DNA from: Chelydra serpentina
Lineage: Eukaryota > Chordata > Testudines > Chelydridae
Direction: 5' to 3'
Length of the DNA: 64,000 bases
NCBI GenBank assembly: GCA_037349315.1
Contig: JBAIAC010000004.1
Span: 78,794,501-78,858,500 of the forward strand
The notes beneath the pieces were generated by a model. That model worked only from the letters and a program-made list of their open reading frames with translations. It was not told where the DNA came from and did no database searches. Of the stretch, positions 11,701 through 22,452 are shown piece by piece; position 1 is the first letter of the stretch; each line of letters opens with the position of its first letter. A program made the translations under genes and the position numbers.

Positions 11701-13510
11701 TAATAGATTGTACCTCTTGTATAAGAGTAGCCTCATAAGAATGGCCCCTGAAGAGGGATGGGGAAGGTAAGTGGGAGGGAGGGAAAGAAGGAAACTGCAG
11801 GGTGCATCCCAGTTCCACGGTGCTTAAAATCCAACCATCAGTTGTAATATGGGTCTAAGCATCTAAGAAGTGGGATTCCCAACAGGTTAAGATAGATGCA
11901 CAGCCGTGTCCGTTTTCCCTGAAAACAACATAGGGCCTGAATTCTGTGCTGCATCTCTGGAGGGAACACAATGTGGGTAGCATCACCCATGGGTTACAGA
12001 AAGGTCACTGATATGGCATAGGACCCCAATTAAGACTGTTCCATGGTTCCTTCTCTCTAGATCTGCTTCCATACCCATATGGGTACTGAGACCTCAATCT
12101 TCCTGAGGGCAAAGAATGTAAGGCCTCTTGTTCCGGAGTTAGGTACTCCCAGGAAAACATGGAGTAGTCTGATGGCCAAGGCTGTGCGATACTGCTTGGT
12201 GCCGGTAATTAGGATCTCTGATTTGATGTAGTCAGTACACTGTTTAAACTGCGATGGCACTGCATAGCCAGGGGCTGTCTGTGCTAAAGCCTTGACTGCT
12301 ATCAGTACTGAGGGCTAATGCTCAATTGCCAAAGTGGAATGGGATGCCTCAATTGACACAGGCTGGACCAAAGCTTGTGAGGCAACTAGTACTGACAAAC
12401 TTACATCCTGGACAAGCAGAGTCCAGTATTGTGAGGCAGAGAGCCTCTGGAGTTGTGGTACTGAGAGGCATCCTTGGTTTGATGCCCCTGTACTGAGGAA
12501 GCATGAACATTCATAGGAGTCAATCTTGATGGCACCGAGGTAGTTGCTGGAGTCAGCGACTGTGGCTGACAGAAGGCAGTGGAATGTGGTGCTGAGGAGT
12601 GCCAAGCTAAGGCTGGAACTGTACCACCAGTACCCTTCCTCCTGCTCAAGGATGCCACCTGAGACCCTAGATCTCTTAAGAGGAGACCACCTTCCAGCTT
12701 TTATGGGCACCAGGGAATGGGAACAGTGTCTCCCTCTCAGAAATTCTTCTAGGAAAAGAGATGGCATGGTCTGCAGGAGCACTTGTAAATGGGGTAGTGT
12801 GAGTGTATCAATGGCTGGGCTCAGAGCGAGGAAGCAAGACAGCCTCCATTAGGATGTGGTGAAGGCTTACCTCTGTCCTTTTTAGTATGGGGCTTGAAAT
12901 CTCTACAAAACTTGGCACTGGGCATGAACGTGGCCCTCACCCAGACACTTCAGGCACAGAGAATGAGTATCACTAACCAACTTTGGACTTCCTGCTTTCA
13001 GCACAGGGCTTAAAACCTTGGGACTGAGGCATACCCCAGTACTAGTGTTTGTGCGTTATCTCATAAGAAGAGATCTGACACTAAGTCCAAAGGCAAGAAA
13101 CAAAAACTATACAATAAACTACGAGTACCACTATACTAACAAATATAAATTAGCTAGTCACAAAGAGAAACTTGTGCACAGAAGCACAGGCAGTCCAATT
13201 AATGATAAAGGGCAGTTAAAAGAAACTGAGGGAGGTTGGAGCTGGTAGCACAATGGTGTTAAGGGCACATGGGCCGCTCCGACAGGTACAGCTATGTGAA
13301 AAACATCTCCAGCTCCGGTGCACTATATGCACACAGACCTGAAGTGTAATGGACACGTGCAATCACTTGAAGAACCAAGTATAATCCAAAGAGTGCTGTA
13401 TTCCTAAATCTGCAGATAGACAGCTCCAATCCAGTACCTTTGCTTCTCAAGCAGCAGAATGAAAACTGACTACTCTTCTCAGTTTTCACTGCTGCTATTG
13501 AGAACCCTGT
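8740..13510 (-). mobile_element. Decayed DIRS-like (tyrosine-recombinase) retroelement
   Basis: Minus-strand fossils appear in element order. Near 12880-13020 there is a gag-like cysteine motif reading LCLKCLGEGH, matching the CLKCLGESH of the copy at 32694-33092. A reverse transcriptase piece at 11051-11311 has the YLDDW signature. More disrupted frames follow to the left. The ends look like DIRS terminal repeats: the left has GTAACTGTTCTTTGAAATGTG with the inverted TACAGAACAGGTTAGTAACTG nearby, and the right has CAATCACTTGAAGAACC. Many stops and frame breaks make it inactive. DIRS elements encode a tyrosine recombinase rather than a DDE integrase and insert without target duplication; no recombinase domain was identified here. 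Exact edges are approximate. Confidence 0.65.
11051..11311 (-). pseudogene. DIRS-like reverse transcriptase fragment
   Basis: An 86-codon open stretch beginning MFPYLDDWRIHGHSKNEW, with INKDKSVLGPVQKIEFLGVV downstream. YLDDW is the RT catalytic box in the form seen in DIRS elements, and the xxFLG block after it is the next conserved RT motif. It is a fragment of the element at 8740-13510. Confidence 0.6.
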
Positions 13511-14982
13511 GAGCAGCTGTAAAAAAATAAATAAATCAGATCACTTTTAGTATGCTGCTGCAACACCACGAACACCACAACCAGATAGTAATGCTGTTCA
13601 CTGAAGAGGAAGACCTACCAGACACTAGGGAAGGATAGATTAACTAATACCCCAAACAAAAACTGCCAGGGGAAAAAATTAACTTTAGCAAAACTATGTG
13701 TTTTTCCTTAACCTTCTCAGGACAGCTTTTTGTTGAATCTTTCAAAAAGAGATTCAGTTGAAGAGCAAGCATGGATATTTTCAGCCTAGACAATTAGTTT
13801 GGCCAAAGTTATAAGCAAATAAACATAGTAGTTCAAAACAGAAGTGTTCGGCAACTTTATCTGTAGGCATCATTACCAGCTCCAGTTAGTTACTGAACAC
13901 CTCTGCCTTTTATGCATGAATACATAATGTGAATATATTTGTGGGTTTTTTTGGGGGGGGGGGCGGGGGAGGGAGGGAAGAAGGATGATGTAGACACATC
14001 TACCAGTCAGAAAGTAGTACTTTCTTTGCCAAAAGTAAGTAGGAAGGAACTACCAAAATTAAACATTTAACATCTAAGAACAGATAACTTTGACACAAGA
14101 GTTTTAAAAGATTTGGCTGAGGAGCTCCAAGTCATTGATGCTGATATTTAACAAGTCTTGAAACACTTGCAAAATTCCAGAGGAACTGAGACGAGCTAGT
14201 CTAGTGCCAGTATTTTATAAAACGTGCACAGGATGAATGGCTCAGGTAAAAAATACGCCAGTTAGTCCTGGGCAAAGTCACAGAAAGCCTGCTAAAGTAC
14301 ATAATCAGAGAATTAAAGGATGGTTGCATAATAAATGCCAATCAACCTGATTTTTTTTATAGAAGTTACTTTTGTTGAACTCAATACTGCTTGATATTAG
14401 AAATTTGGTTGATAAAGTTGGTACAACATATTTAGACTTCTGTAAAGTCACACACAACATCCCAATAAAAAAAAAAAGTTAGTACTACTACAACAACCCA
14501 TATATATTGGATTAAAAACTGGTTGACAGATCAAGTAGTAACTGTATACGGAGCATAATCTGCCAATGGTGCGGTTTCTCATGATGTCCCACAAGGATCT
14601 GTTGTTGGCCCATGCTATTCAATAGCAATCAACAGTTTGGAAAATTTATAAAGCCATTGCTGGTGAAGTTTGCAAACAACAAAAATTAGGGTGGAAGAGT
14701 AAATAATGATAAGGAAAGGTTGGTTCTATATAGCTATCTGGACTGAGTGGTAAACTGGGCTCATTTGAATAACACGTGTTTTAATACAGCCAAATGTAAG
14801 CTCACACATCTAGGAATAAAGACTGTGGTCCCAAAGATGGGGGAACGTATGTAGGTAATGAATGAAACTGAAAGGTGCCAACAGAAGCTCCCGGTAAAAA
14901 TAGGTGATCTGTGAATGTATAAGGAGAATACAGAGTAGATGAAAGGACAAGTTATTATCATTATATATAGCATTAATAAGGC

Positions 14983-15258
14983 TGCGAGTCTGTCATGGAG
15001 GTCACAGATGCCATGATTATCTGGGACCTCCGTGACTTCCACGGCTGCAGCAGCCAGTAAAGCTGACCACAGAGCCACCAAAGCAGCTGACCCCAGGGCC
15101 ACTCCAGCACCGGCTGCTGTTCGGGTCGAACAGGGGTAGCGGCACCTTAGTCGGGGTATTTATAATAAAAGTCATGGACAGGCCATGGGCCGTGAATTTT
15201 CATTTATTGCCCGTGACCCGTCCATAAGTTTTAGTAAAAATACACATGACTAAATCTT
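14983..15258. mobile_element. Short non-autonomous element nested in CR1
   Basis: GC-richer stretch from CTGCGAGTCTGTCATGG to AAAATACACATGACTAAATC. Its right half is a hairpin: AAAGTCATGGACAGGCC pairs with the region ending GTCCATAAGTTTT. CR1-like sequence resumes on both sides. Edges are approximate and the superfamily was not determined. Confidence 0.45.
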
Positions 15259-15463
15259 AGACTTAAGCATTAGTGACACTGTTACCGCAGTACTATGCCC
15301 ACTTCTTCTGGTGTTCACCCTTCAAAAAAGGTGCTGAAAACTGGAAAGGAGAAAGAAAAGAGCGATAAAAATGAGTCAAGATCTGGAAAATTCGCTTTAT
15401 AGTGACATACTAAAGAGTTTATTTACGAAAAGGCCAAGATGTGACTCTGACCACTGTCTATAA

Positions 15464-16216
15464 CACGGGTGGGCAAACGTTTTGGCTCAAGGGCCACACC
15501 TGGGTGGGGAAACTGTATGCAGGGTCATGAATGTAGGGCTCGGGCAGGGAGTTGGGGTGCGGGAGGGAGTGCAGTGTGCAGGAAGTGGCTCAGGGCAAGG
15601 GTTTAGGGTGCAGGAGGGGTGCAGCAAGGGGCTCAGGGAAGGGGGTTGGGGTACATGAGGGGGTGCAGCAGGGAGCTCAATGCAGAGGGTTAGGGGGCTC
15701 AGGGCAGGGGATTGGGGTGCAGGAGGTGTGTGGGCTCCGGTCTGGCGCCACCTACCTGAGTGGCTTCAGGGTGGCAGCGGCGCGCAGTGTGGCTAAGGCA
15801 GGCTCCCTGCCTGCTTTGGCCCTGCACCACTCCCGGAAGTGGACAGCATGTCTGGCAGCAGCTCCTGGGGGTGGGGTTAGGCAGCCTGCTCCACTACACC
15901 CTGCCCTCACCTGTAGGTATCACCCCCGAAGCTCCCATTGGCTGTGGTTCCCCATTCCCAGGCAATGGGAGCTATGGGGGCAGTGCCTGGAGACCAGGGC
16001 AGTGCACAGAGCTCTCTGCTCTCTGCCCTCTGCCCCCCGTCCCGCCTTGGGGCTGCAGGGATGTGGTGCCGGCTGCTTCCGGGAGCAGTGTGGGGCTGGG
16101 GCAGGCAGGGAGCTTGCCTTAGCCCTGCTGCACCATGGGGCTGGCAATCCCACGGGCTGGATCAAAAGCCCTGACGGGCTGGATCCGGCCCGCGGGCCAT
16201 AGTTTGCCCTCCCCTA
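15464..16216. mobile_element. hAT-like non-autonomous element, 753 bp, GC-rich
   Basis: Flanked by a perfect 8-bp duplication GTCTATAA (15456-15463 and 16217-16224). The ends are CACGGGTGGGCAAAC on the left and, inverted, TAGGGGAGGGCAAAC on the right. The interior is GC-rich and open in several frames only because of composition; those frames do not look like genes. It is inserted in the old CR1 of intron 3. Confidence 0.8.
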
Positions 16217-16494
16217 GTCTATAAGCATCTTTATGGATGGGGATATTTCCGATAGTGGAAGCTCTTTACTCTAGCAGAGGCACAATAAAATCCAATAGCC
16301 GGAAAGTGAAGCTAGACCAAGTCCCACTAGAAATAAGATGCAAAGTTTTAACAGTGATGGTCATTAATCATTAGAACAACTTACTTAGGGATGCAATGGA
16401 CTCTCCATTGCTTCAAGTTATGACATGAAAATCAGATATATTTTTAAAAAATATGTTCTAGCTCAACCAGACTGTAGGGTACCATGGAAGATTG

Positions 16495-16904
16495 TGTTAC
16501 GGCATAGCAAGGGTGTGTTCGCTTTCTCATGCTCTGTCAGGGTGTTTTTTGCTTTCTCACACTCTTTTAGCGGCCAGCCACTGTAGGTCATGGCTGGCCA
16601 GCTACAATCTGTTTTGAGCTAATTAAAATAGCTCCTGCTTTGGATGGCCTTGGGCCAGGAGGCGGCCCCTGCTTGCTTCTGTATGAGATGTCTGTATATA
16701 GCTGTATGAGTCCGCCCCGTTTTGGCACTCCGTACCAGGCCCGAATTATGGTGAGCTAGGTTCCCCGTCTCCGTGACAGCAACGCCAGGAGTCCCCGTTG
16801 CGGATGTGTCACTTTGCCTTCAATAAAGCCAATAACTCAGAGTGTGTGGGCCTCGTTCTTGCAGAGCACCCTGGGTAGGCCCGCAGCCTCCCACGAACGT
16901 AACA
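16495..16904 (+). mobile_element. Solitary LTR of an endogenous retrovirus-like element
   Basis: A 410-bp block with perfect 7-bp inverted ends TGTTACG...CGTAACA, a TATA-like TGTATATAGCTG near 16691, and a CAATAAAGCC polyadenylation signal near 16820. CR1 sequence resumes on both sides. There is no internal gag/pol/env sequence next to it, so it is a solo LTR left by recombination. I could not find a clean target duplication, and the retrovirus class is unknown. Confidence 0.65.
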
Positions 16905-17404
16905 GACATTATTGGCTTGATACAGGAATTACTGGGTGAAATTCTATGTCCTGTATTATGCAGGTGGTCAGACTAGATGATCAGAATGCTCCTTGCTGGT
17001 CTTAGATCTATTTTATATACAGACTATGCACGCGCGCGCACACACACACAGACACACACACACTGGTGTGTGCAATATTCTAAGCATAGTCCCTCCAGAT
17101 TTGTGACTAGGACTATGTTACTAGAGAATAGTTCACAGATTTTTACACTGAAGCCAATGTATGTTGGGAAAAGACTTGAGAAGTTAAGCAAGTACTGTAA
17201 ACACCCACATGATGCAGATATAATCAATAAAGTCCTAGTCAAATTTAAGTACTGAGTCTCAGTGCCTACATTTTAAGAGCTCCCAGGAGCAGATGAAGCC
17301 ACAGAGAACCTACTGCTTTAAATCTATACACTTTCTAAATTATATCTGTATCATACGTACCATTACAGTCTTTCAATAAATAAACTAAAGCATGCACAAG
17401 CTAC

Positions 17405-17527
17405 CTTAGGTAAATCCATGAAGCTTGGTCGAGCAGTTGAAATTAGTCCAAGTGTTTTTAAAGAGCAATTCACAAGTTGTGATAAAATATTACAAGCTGC
17501 TTCCGCTGATTCCTTGCTGCTGTCCAC
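17405..17527 (-). CDS. FBXL3: FBXL3 exon 3: start of the leucine-rich repeats
   Basis: 123 bases (41 codons, phase 0 at both ends) between acceptor TATTTAAG|GTGGAC and donor CCTAAG|GTAGCT. It encodes [12 protein letters not shown], then [17 protein letters not shown] and RPSFMDLPK, matching vertebrate FBXL3 with a single Asp-to-Asn type change (ACNIL). It is too short to stand out alone, but fits exactly between exons 2 and 4. Confidence 0.95.
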
Positions 17528-17735
17528 CTTAAATAGAAACAAACCATTTATTAGTCCAGGAAAATACCACATCAAGCCAACAAACTTTGCAATAAAGAGG
17601 TCAAATAGAACAGCTTTCCTTTAACTGCAGTTCTACTTTGAAAAGTGTAAAAATCTCAGCATGGGGTCTCGTGTGTTTTACTAATTCTACACTGAATGTT
17701 CTCAATTTCTTAAAAAAGGTGCTTATCAAAAGTTC

Positions 17736-18790
17736 AGTCATAGAATCACAGGACTGGAAGGGACCTCGAGAGGTCATCTAGTCCAGTCCCCTACACTCAT
17801 TGCAGGACTAAGTATTATCTAGACCATCCCTGACAGGTGTTTGTCTAACTTGCTCTTAAAAATTTCCAATGATGGAGATTCCACAACATCGCTAGGCAAT
17901 TTATTCCAGTGCTTAAACACCCTGACAGTTAGGAAGTTTTCCCTAATGCCCAACCTAAACCTCCCTTGCTGTAAGTTGAGCCCATTGCTTCTTGTCCTAT
18001 CCTCAGAGGTTAAGAGGAACAATTCTTCACCCTCTTCCTTGTAACAACCTTTTATGTACTTGAAAACTGTTATGTCCCCTCAGTCTTCTCTTTTCCAGAC
18101 TAAAGAAACCCAATTTTTTCAATCTTTCCTCATAGATCATGTTTTCGAGACCTTTAATCATTTTGTTGCTCTTCTCTGGAGTTTCTCGAATTTGTCCACA
18201 TCTTTCCTGAAATGTGGTGCCCAGAACTGGACACAATACTCCAGTTGAGGCCTAATCAGCGCAGAGTAAAGCGGAAGAACTACTTCTTGTTTCTTGCTTA
18301 CAACACTCATGTTAATACATCCCAGAACGATGTTCGCTTTTTTTGCGACGGTGTTACACTGTTGACTCATATTTAGCTTGTGGTCTATTATGACCCCCAG
18401 ATACCTTTCCCAGATCCCTTTCCTAAGTAGTCATTTCCCATTTTGTATGTGTGCAAATGACTGTTCCTCCCTAAGTGGAGTACTTTGCATTTGTCCTTAT
18501 TGAATTTCATCCTATTTACTTCAGATCATTTCTCCAGTTTGTCTAGATCATTTTGAATAATAATCCTATGCTCCAAAGCACGTGCAATCCCTCCCAGCTT
18601 GGTATCATCTGCAAATTTTATAAAAAGTGTACTCTCTATGCCATTATCTAAATCACTGATGAAGATATTGAACAGAACCGGACTCAGGACTGATCCCTGT
18701 GGGACCCCACTCATTATACCCTTCCAGCATGACTGTGAACCACTGATCATCACTTGCCATCACTTAAAAATTACATACAAAGTTACTCAA
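17736..18790 (-). mobile_element. CR1 LINE, 5'-truncated
   Basis: Minus strand. The 3' tail (TCATAGAATCACAGGACTGG on the plus strand) is at the left and the RT remnant at the right. The frame at 18526-18753 has SGVPQGSVLSPVLFNIF and [10 protein letters not shown], the RT blocks with the catalytic Asp pair. Downstream fragments carry the KANIVLGCIN and YSALIRPQLEYCVQFWAPH blocks. Frames are broken, so it is inactive. Confidence 0.85.
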
Positions 18791-19269
18791 TAAAATAAAG
18801 CACCTCAGCTAGTCTATTCTCTTACAAAATCCAACCTGCATCAAGTAATAAATAAGCCAATACCCATACAGCCTCAAATCCTATCCCATTTCCTTTATAT
18901 TCTCCTCCTCACGGAAAGTCCTAGAAAACAGATGTTCCTGACAGCATGCCACAAAGTCCAACAATATCTCTGCTACGGTCCACAGCACTTCCTACTTGGG
19001 CGAGGTCCCAGAGGAAACACTATATGCAGGAACCAAAGTGTGATTTTCTGGGGCTGCAGGCTAGAAAATAAGGGGAAAAATGGGGGAAAAAAAAAAAAGA
19101 CATTCTGATAAATCCACCAACCACTCCTTGCCAATTCTTCACACCAAATAACCTCCTCCCTGTAATACCACTACACAAACTAAACTTTTCATTTGACAAG
19201 TCAGCACGTACTTTATGTTATTAATCCTTTTCCACTCATTAAGTTCCTTTCCTTTCTTCAGAATGTTTC

Positions 19270-19515
19270 CTTGTAGAACACATAGGCGCTGGAGCACTCA
19301 CAGGGAAAAATTGGTGGGTGCTCAGCACCCACCAGCAGCTCCCCGCCAGCCCCGGGGCCCGCGCCCAGCTCACCTCACCACCGGGAGACGTTGTGGGGCC
19401 CCGCCCCCGACGCCGGGCGACGTTGTGTCGGGGGCGGGGCCCCGCCACGTCGCCCCGCCCCCACCGCCAGGTGTCAGCCCCCACCGGCGCCGACGGAAGT
19501 TGGCGCTTGTGGTAA
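19270..19515. repeat. GC-rich dispersed repeat with an internal palindrome
   Basis: A sharp GC-rich island in an A/T-rich intron. GGTGGGTGCTCAGCACCCACC-type sequence near 19312-19332 is a palindrome with 10-bp arms, followed by repeated GACGTTGTG motifs and GGGGCGGGGCCCCG. It is probably a non-autonomous DNA element. Edges and family were not determined. Confidence 0.5.
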
Positions 19516-20002
19516 AACAGACACACAAAAATCACAACTACTCATATCACTTTATACTGACAATATTCATAATTAGGATGGTCTTTTAACTTTGCACTTA
19601 CAGGCTTTTAAAATAGAAATAGCTCTTTTAAGTGAATTAGGAAACATGTCATTATACTAAAATGCTTTGTTCACAACTATGTATAGTCATTGTTCACTTG
19701 ATCAATAATGCTAAGTTTTTTCAATGATTACTCCTTGGATAAGCGAAATCTCTTAGAACTCGTACTATTAAATTTATCTGGATAACTATGAAAACTATCA
19801 AGAATGCGAAAGCTATCTTGGAGTATTAAAGGAATAGTATTTTGCTATCTTCAGCCATGTCATATAAAAATATGAAGGAGTTTTAAGAATTCTTTAAATT
19901 AAATAGAACTGCAGTAAACTTGTTCAATTTCAAACCCTATTTGAAACGCAAATCAATTTAAAAAAAAAAATTACTCATTTTCAAAGATAAGAATGTAAAA
20001 GA

Positions 20003-20489
20003 ATGAATCGTCCTTGTGGCACCTTAGAGACTAACAAATTTATTTGGGCATAAGCTTTCGTGGGCTAGAACCTACTTCATCAGATGCATGGAGTAGAAAA
20101 TTCAGGAGCAGGTATAAATACATGAAAGGATGTTGTGTCATAACAAAACCTAATTTCCCCAATACTAATTTCCCCCTACTCACACCTTCTTATCAACTGT
20201 CTGAAATGGGTCACTCATTACCACTTCAAAAGTTATTTTTCCTCCCTTGCTATCCTACTGTTAAGTGAATTGTCTCATTAGACTGACCTCACACTTGGTA
20301 AGGTAACTCCCATCCTTTCATGTATTTATACCTGCTCTGAATTTCCCACTCCATGCATCTGATGAAGTGGGTTCTAGGCCACGAAAGCTTATGCTCACAT
20401 AAATTTGTTAAGTCTCTAAGGTGCCACAAGAACTCCTCATTGTTTTTGCTGATACAGACTAACACGGCTACCATTCTGAAACCTGTCAC
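20003..20489 (-). mobile_element. Fold-back retroposon, 487 bp, next to the FBXL3 exon 2 donor
   Basis: Flanked by a perfect 11-bp duplication AATGTAAAAGA (19992-20002 and 20490-20500). The head, read on the minus strand, is TGGTAGCCGTGTTAGTCTGT (right end). Two inverted arms of about 120 bp (20012-20131 and 20311-20431) share CTTGTGGCACCTTAGAGAC, GCATAAGCTTTCGTGG and GGTATAAATACATGAAAGG; the loop is about 180 bp. The left arm lacks a head. The donor hexamer GTAACA is at 20506-20501, so intron position 7 already belongs to the target duplication. See findings. Confidence 0.8.
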
Positions 20490-20506
20490 AATGTAAAAGA
20501 TGTTAC

Positions 20507-20873
20507 CTTGAAACTAACATACTGTAGATGATTGGAATGCCTTTTAATAATCTGATTGATAAGATCAGGATGTGTAGCCCTCAAATAAGATGTAGCTGGT
20601 TGATTCAGTTCAAACTCAAAACATCTCCAGAGATCAGGCATATGAAACACCTGATTCCATCTTCGGCAGACTTGTGATGCATGAGCACGATCAAGAAGAG
20701 GCAAATACTGAAACACCTGCAGAATAATGTCTGGAAGGAGGTTACCCCAATCAGGACTCGGAGAGATTTCAGTGGATTCTTCATCTGTAATCTTTGGTTT
20801 CTTAGATTGTCCTCCAATCTCCTCCTCTGATGAACTATTGTTGGCCTCACTATTTTTCCTTCCTCGTTTCATT
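20507..20873 (-). CDS. FBXL3: FBXL3 exon 2 (first coding exon): start codon and F-box
   Basis: One untranslated base after acceptor TTTTGATAG, then ATG (20870-20872) and 122 codons to donor TTCAAG|GTAACA. The N-terminus [18 protein letters not shown] is basic then Ser/Glu-rich and longer than in human. [18 protein letters not shown] (about residues 41-58) starts the F-box that binds SKP1. [20 protein letters not shown] completes it. The ATG matches the conserved vertebrate start (MKRG). Confidence 0.96.
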
Positions 20874-22265
20874 CTATCAAAATACGAAAAAATTTATTAT
20901 TCTCCATACAGCCACAGAATATAAAGACACTAAGTACTTACAGCACAATGGGGTCCTGATCCCAGGCACCATGAAAATACAAATCACAGGATAGAATTTT
21001 CACAAGAGAAGAGTTTTCTCTTGCTACATCAATGCCAAGTCAAAACTGAAAAATGTGGAAAATGCTAAGGTGAAACTGAATTTTTTTCAAAATAGGAGCT
21101 ATCAATCCTGTGACAGCTTATTTCTATGCTACCTAGTGGTGTTTCTTTTATAAGTCTGGAAGAGAAGTCATCTTGGATATTATCTTACCATATGAAAGAA
21201 TTGTACCTCCTACTGTACTCCTAAAATTGAAGATGAATGTAACCAAATGATTAGAGAAAAAACTCTTTTCAGAGTGTTTAACTCTGGGTTTGATAGCCAA
21301 TTTCACTATTTTGTGAATGGTCAGTTGCACTTCCTGTCTCACTACTAGCACAAAGACATTGTTTTGTGTGCACTCTTCCTCAGACCCTACAAGAGACACT
21401 TTATCAGCAAGAGCTGTTGCTCTTGCTATTGCACATCCCCTCCCACATCAGAGAATCTTAATCCTGACTTGACCACTACATTTTAGGGTGAAAAAAATAG
21501 TTTTGGTTCCAGGTCCATTCAATTGGCACCTTCTTTGCTGAGACTAAGAAGGGTGCCAATTAGTGCTAACTTTAAACTGCTAAACAGCTACTTTTCATGA
21601 ATATTAGTGAAGTTTAATTCTTGGGCTAAACATCTGGATGAGCACCACAGTTTACATTCTAATTAGATCTTTAAAATGTTATTCTATTAAGTTGAATAAA
21701 TGTGATATGGCAAACAGGTACCCAATTCTCAACAGTATGCATGTCTTCTAAAACATGGTGTTATGCAAGTTCTACCTTGCTTTGCCTATTATGGGGGAAA
21801 ATAATACATTAAGAAAATAAGTTATTATAGACAGAGATAAAATTTAGGGTCAGATTTTGTAAACCTATTTTAAAATGAAGATAACATTTAGGATGTTTTT
21901 ATGAGTTACAGATGTCAGCTTCAAAACCAAAATTAAAACCGTTTGTGCCCATTAATCCTTTACTTTTACTTTAGTACTTTGATGCATTAGCATAACGAAG
22001 TTTAAAAAACCAAAACAAGCATTTGTCACAAACATCAAGTCCTGACTTCAGCAGTCTTTCAAAGACTTGGAACATGAGATCACAGTAAACGGACACAGGC
22101 TTGTATATTATCTCATTCCCAGTCCTCCAAATACTGGGGCAGTCCTACAGGAAGAACTTGGTATTCATAACCTAAAAACCCCCAAACCCAAATCTTTCTG
22201 TAAAAAGACAGATATCATCTTCATTCAGAATATTCAGGTACTATGCTTAAGGTCAATAATATATT

Positions 22266-22452
22266 CTCAAGTATCAGAGGGGTAGCCGTGTTAGTCTGGA
22301 TCTGTAGAAGCGACAAAGAGTCTTGTGGCATCTTATAGACTAACAGACGTATAATCTTTCATGGGTGAAACGAAGTGGGTATTCACTCACGAAAGCTCAT
22401 GCTCCAATACGTCTGTTAGTCTATAAGGTGCCACAGGACTCTTTGTCGCTTC
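22266..22452 (+). mobile_element. Fold-back retroposon, 187 bp
   Basis: Head GGGGTAGCCGTGTTAGTCTG at the left, an arm beginning GAAGCGACAAAGAGTCTTGT, and an inverted arm ending ACAGGACTCTTTGTCGCTTC. It is flanked by AATATATT (22258-22265 and 22453-22460). It has the same plan as the element at 20003-20489 but belongs to a different subfamily (AGACTAACAGACGT in place of AGACTAACAAATTT). Confidence 0.75.

Larger units (their letters stand above)
14100..17010 (+). mobile_element. Old CR1 LINE copy, interrupted
   Basis: Plus-strand CR1 sequence with a badly decayed RT region. CCCACAAGGATCTGTTGTTG at about 14588 matches the GVPQGSVL block. The CR1 tail (GGTGGTCAGACTAGATGATC) ends near 17010. It is broken by a repeat at about 14983-15258, a hAT-like element at 15464-16216 and an LTR at 16495-16904, so it is older than all three. 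No intact ORF remains. Confidence 0.7.
8075..17404 (-). other. FBXL3: FBXL3 intron 3
   Basis: About 9.3 kb and mostly mobile DNA: a CR1-type 3' end (8605-8705), a decayed DIRS-like element (about 8740-13510), and an old CR1 (about 14100-17010) interrupted by three younger insertions. A (CA)n-like tract lies at about 17031-17063. Between 13510 and 14100 nothing is recognised apart from a G-rich run near 13950-13978. Confidence 0.8.
17528..20506 (-). other. FBXL3: FBXL3 intron 2
   Basis: About 3 kb, starting at donor TTCAAG|GTAACA. It contains a CR1 fragment (17736-18790), a GC-rich repeat (about 19270-19515) and a fold-back retroposon (20003-20489) whose target duplication abuts the donor. 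The rest is A/T-rich with nothing recognised. Confidence 0.8.

Noticed and set aside
12315..12852. Overlapping open frames of 102-155 codons on both strands
   Set aside because: They lie within the decayed DIRS-like element between its gag motif and RT, and no frame shows a recognisable domain. Treated as element debris rather than separate genes.
15552..16202. Long plus-strand open frame of 216 codons with overlapping frames
   Set aside because: It lies wholly inside the GC-rich hAT-like element bounded by the GTCTATAA duplication. Composition is low-complexity Gly/Ala/Pro and several frames are open at once, so it reflects GC content rather than a gene.
19215..19589. 124-codon open frame in FBXL3 intron 2
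   Set aside because: It spans a GC-rich palindromic repeat; Pro/Arg-rich composition with no domain.
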